Part shown: positions 47,375-49,660 of the stretch, piece by piece | Layout of the letters: every line of letters starts with the position of its first letter | Position numbering within the stretch: the first letter of the stretch is position 1 | Origin: Hyphochytrium catenoides | Lineage: Eukaryota; Sar; Hyphochytriomycetes; Hyphochytriales; Hyphochytriaceae | Assembly: GCA_900088475.1 (NCBI GenBank) | Contig: FLMG01000282.1 | Coordinates: 1-49,660, forward strand | Length of the DNA: 49,660 nucleotides | Direction: 5' to 3' | Notes under the pieces: generated by a model | Database searches by the model: none | The model's input: only the letters and a program-made list of their open reading frames with translations | Told to the model about the DNA's origin: nothing | Made by a program: the position numbers and the translations under genes

Positions 47375-49660
47375 TTAGCTTCCCTTCAGTCTCAGCTCGG
47401 TGCCATCAGGATGGTAGCTAGGCATAGAGGCCCTCCTCTCTGGCCTGACAGAGGCGATCGGCGCAGAGGAGAATGCTGATGGGAAATTCTTGAACTGTAC
47501 AGGCCGCGGCGTGTCAGAACCTGGGCCGGATGATGGTGGTTGCTGACCCAACCGGCCATAGTTTGCACCATTGTAGGGACTGCGCATGTGCCAGTCAAAG
47601 GTGAGAGCACAAAGACAATTTGAGTTAGAACCCATTCCGTGCCAGGTTGGAAGGAGGCGAAGAGGGGATGTGCAGGAACACACAGCGATGGAGGGGAAAG
47701 ACCAAGGACACAGTGGAAGTGTAAGAAATGGCAAGAGATATAGAAGGAATGTCGGGGCCACCTTTCTTCCTGACCACATAAGAGAAATTCTACCGTTTGT
47801 CAGTGACAATCTTACCTCGCAAGAACTCTCTTAATGGCCCCATAGAGGGGGTCTGCCGCCTTTGGTTGCGCTTCCACCCCGCCAAGGAGGTCTGCAACAG
47901 ATATTGCACGCCCATAGAAGCGCTCATTTACATCGTGCCGAGTCACAATGATAGCCCCCTCCAACGAGAGCCCTACGTAGAGTCCCTGGCTGTGCGAGTA
48001 GCTGTAGCATGGAGCAAAGGTTCCTTTTGCGCCCGCTTCTACGGCCCCTGCAGCTGTGCGGCCAGTCGGTCCCGCCGCTATCCCAACTTCTGCACCAAGT
48101 GACACTTGACCAGTGGAGCAGAATGAGTCGAGCGCCGCCTCAGTGTTGAGGACGATAATAAAGTCTGTCAACTCGCCGCCAAACTGCATTCCCCACCCCA
48201 GGCCCACTGTGCCAATGGCTGACGGCGCGGACCATGACCCGTCTTCCAGCTTTGATATCACCAACCCGGTCCCAATCCGTCCGCTAAGGAAGAAACCAGC
48301 TTTGAAGACTGTCAGAAAGGCCAAGCCTCGGGCATTTGTCAGCAAGGGCAGAGGCAGGCTCTGATCCTTGATCACACCATCACTGATAAGGTTCAACGTT
48401 GTAAATGTCGCCTTTGCTACCTCATCCTGCAGCGTGAAGGACACAGGGTTGTTAACGTTAAGATACCTACAAAGACGGAGGTTAGACTTTTCAGGGCGTA
48501 GACATTAGCACTGTCTCTCCTCCGCTCTGCCAATCTTTCCCTTGCCCCTTACCTCTCTCCTGGTTTGACTACGATCTTTTGCACAGCGTTACTCAGTGTC
48601 ATTCGTAGCTCATCTTGGTAGCAGGCCAACACCTCTAAGCACGTTACGCAAACTCGCTGAGGGTCATGGACAGAGTTGGAAACATATGGGCGAGTGGGAT
48701 CCTTGCACTGCCACTCCGCAGGTATCAGAGAACGCTCATTGCAGCAGTAGTAACAGAAGATGCGGCCACACAGGCGGCAATGGTGCTTACGTCGCACCCA
48801 ATCGAATTGCAGACTACATAATGCACACACCAATGCCTCCTCATCGGGCACCCAGATAGCCGGCTCGTAGCAGGAGTCCCTGGACAAGTCTCCCGTTAAG
48901 CTTCTCTTCCTCCCATTAGGGCCGTCACTGTACCCAGAGGTGCCTAGCAATGATGGTGAAGACCTCTGCAAAATAGAAGCGCGGATTGGTTATGGTGACG
49001 TGAGATTGAAGAGAGAAGAAGGGTTAGCATCCCAATTTTACCGTGTGATTCGGTGGAGAATCTTGCTCAAGTGGTTTGCGAGGCATCTGAATGGAGTCGA
49101 GACTTGCCAGCTTGGGGACCGACGGTGGCACTATTTCAGCGATATTTTTTGCTGCGAGCTCGAGGAGTGTACTGGAGGCTGTGAGCCTCGGGCTCACGAG
49201 ATCCGTCGCGAGCTCAGGCGGGGGAGTGTTGACGGCCGTGGATCCGCTGTTTGTGAGGCAGATGGACTCGCCGTAACTAACTCCTCGAATAAAACTCGGT
49301 AGCGTTAATGCCGACGGAGAGGATGGAACCAGATCCTCTTCCTCCTGTATGTCCTCCTCCTGTATCTCCTCCTCGGAGGATGGCTTCATCCTACAGACCT
49401 GCCCGTCAGGTCTACGTGAAACAGCAGGCTTCGTCAAGACGGGTTCGCTATGCTGGTTGGCTTTTCATAGCGCTCACCATATGAGGTGGTCTGAGTAGAG
49501 GGCCCAAAAAGACTTCGAAAGTCAACCACTTCAGTCAGAACCCTAATGCGTCTGCCACATACATTGAGGGCGGCGTTAACTTTCAAAGGAGGTGAGCACC
49601 GGAGTCCGTCTGAAAACGCTGAAGCTTCACAATGAGGGCTTGGACTTGCTTGAGATGGCA
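47375..49660 (-). CDS. FYVE-SYLF (Ysc84-type) lipid-binding protein, 5' end outside window
   Basis: Exons on the minus strand: 49042 to ~49390 (upstream part uncertain), 48553-48965, 47816-48466 and 47375-47579, all in frame. A coding segment at about 49470-49580 (INAALNVCGRRIRVLTEVVDF) and possibly more lies upstream, so the start is beyond the right edge. After an acidic N-terminal region comes a FYVE zinc finger (WVPDEEALVCALC, RRKHHCRLCGRIFCYYC, RVCVTC), which binds PI3P on endosomes. A complete SYLF domain follows (NARGLAFLTVFKAGFFLSG, GLGWGMQFGGELTDFIIVLN, ISVADLLGG), which binds phosphoinositides and actin. The C-terminus is a Pro/Ser-rich tail. The order matches Arabidopsis CFS1, an endosome/autophagosome factor. 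A similar role here is inference. Confidence 0.9.

Noticed and set aside
1-49660. CRISPR arrays, bacterial operons, ribosome-binding sites
   Set aside because: The window is clearly eukaryotic nuclear DNA with spliceosomal introns, so these feature types do not apply. tRNA and rRNA genes were looked for by eye (B-box-like GGTTCRANTCC) and none could be supported.

Overview
The window is nuclear DNA from an intron-rich eukaryote with a compact genome. Genes are interrupted by GT-AG introns, mostly about 50-130 nt, often with a recognisable CTAAC/CTGAC-type branch site, and base composition is balanced. The gene set is peroxins PEX2 and PEX4, a PCID2/Thp1 homologue, DTWD1, casein kinase 1, a FYVE-SYLF protein, an AAAP transporter and a giant USP-type deubiquitinase. 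This points to a unicellular eukaryote (alga or other protist) rather than an animal, land plant or bacterium. The lineage cannot be fixed from the sequence alone.

Layout, left to right. 467-2945 (+): calponin-homology/coiled-coil protein, one intron. 4325-6304 (+): eight-exon AAAP amino-acid transporter. 6305-10687: gene-poor stretch with a 21-bp minisatellite. 10688-12626 (-): PCID2/Thp1. 14084-15488 (-): DTWD1-type tRNA aminocarboxypropyltransferase, head-to-head with 15918-16734 (+): PEX4. 17654-32089 (-): one 14.4-kb gene for a giant USP9X/USP34-like deubiquitinase. 34073-35705 (-): PEX2. 36564-38758 (-): casein kinase 1. 38759-41163: no gene recognised. 41164-43419 (+): coiled-coil protein built from duplicated exons. 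43932-46145 (-): uninterrupted triple-PDZ protein. 47375 to the right edge (-): FYVE-SYLF protein, 5' end outside the window.

Ubiquitin is the recurring theme. PEX4 (E2) and PEX2 (RING E3) belong to the same peroxisomal receptor-ubiquitination module, and the largest gene is a deubiquitinase. The FYVE-SYLF protein belongs to endosomal trafficking; PCID2 and DTWD1 to mRNA export and tRNA modification.

The most unusual points are: an insertion of about 130 residues inside the USP catalytic core together with two copies of an unnamed 'EVNG-Y' module in the same protein; a short S-K-x-x-x-F motif repeated four times in the CH protein; tandemly duplicated coiled-coil exons that share GTCT splice donors; and a DCPW in place of the usual DxTW in DTWD1. 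Exon structures were read by eye from splice signals, frame continuity and family resemblance. No alignment or search was run.
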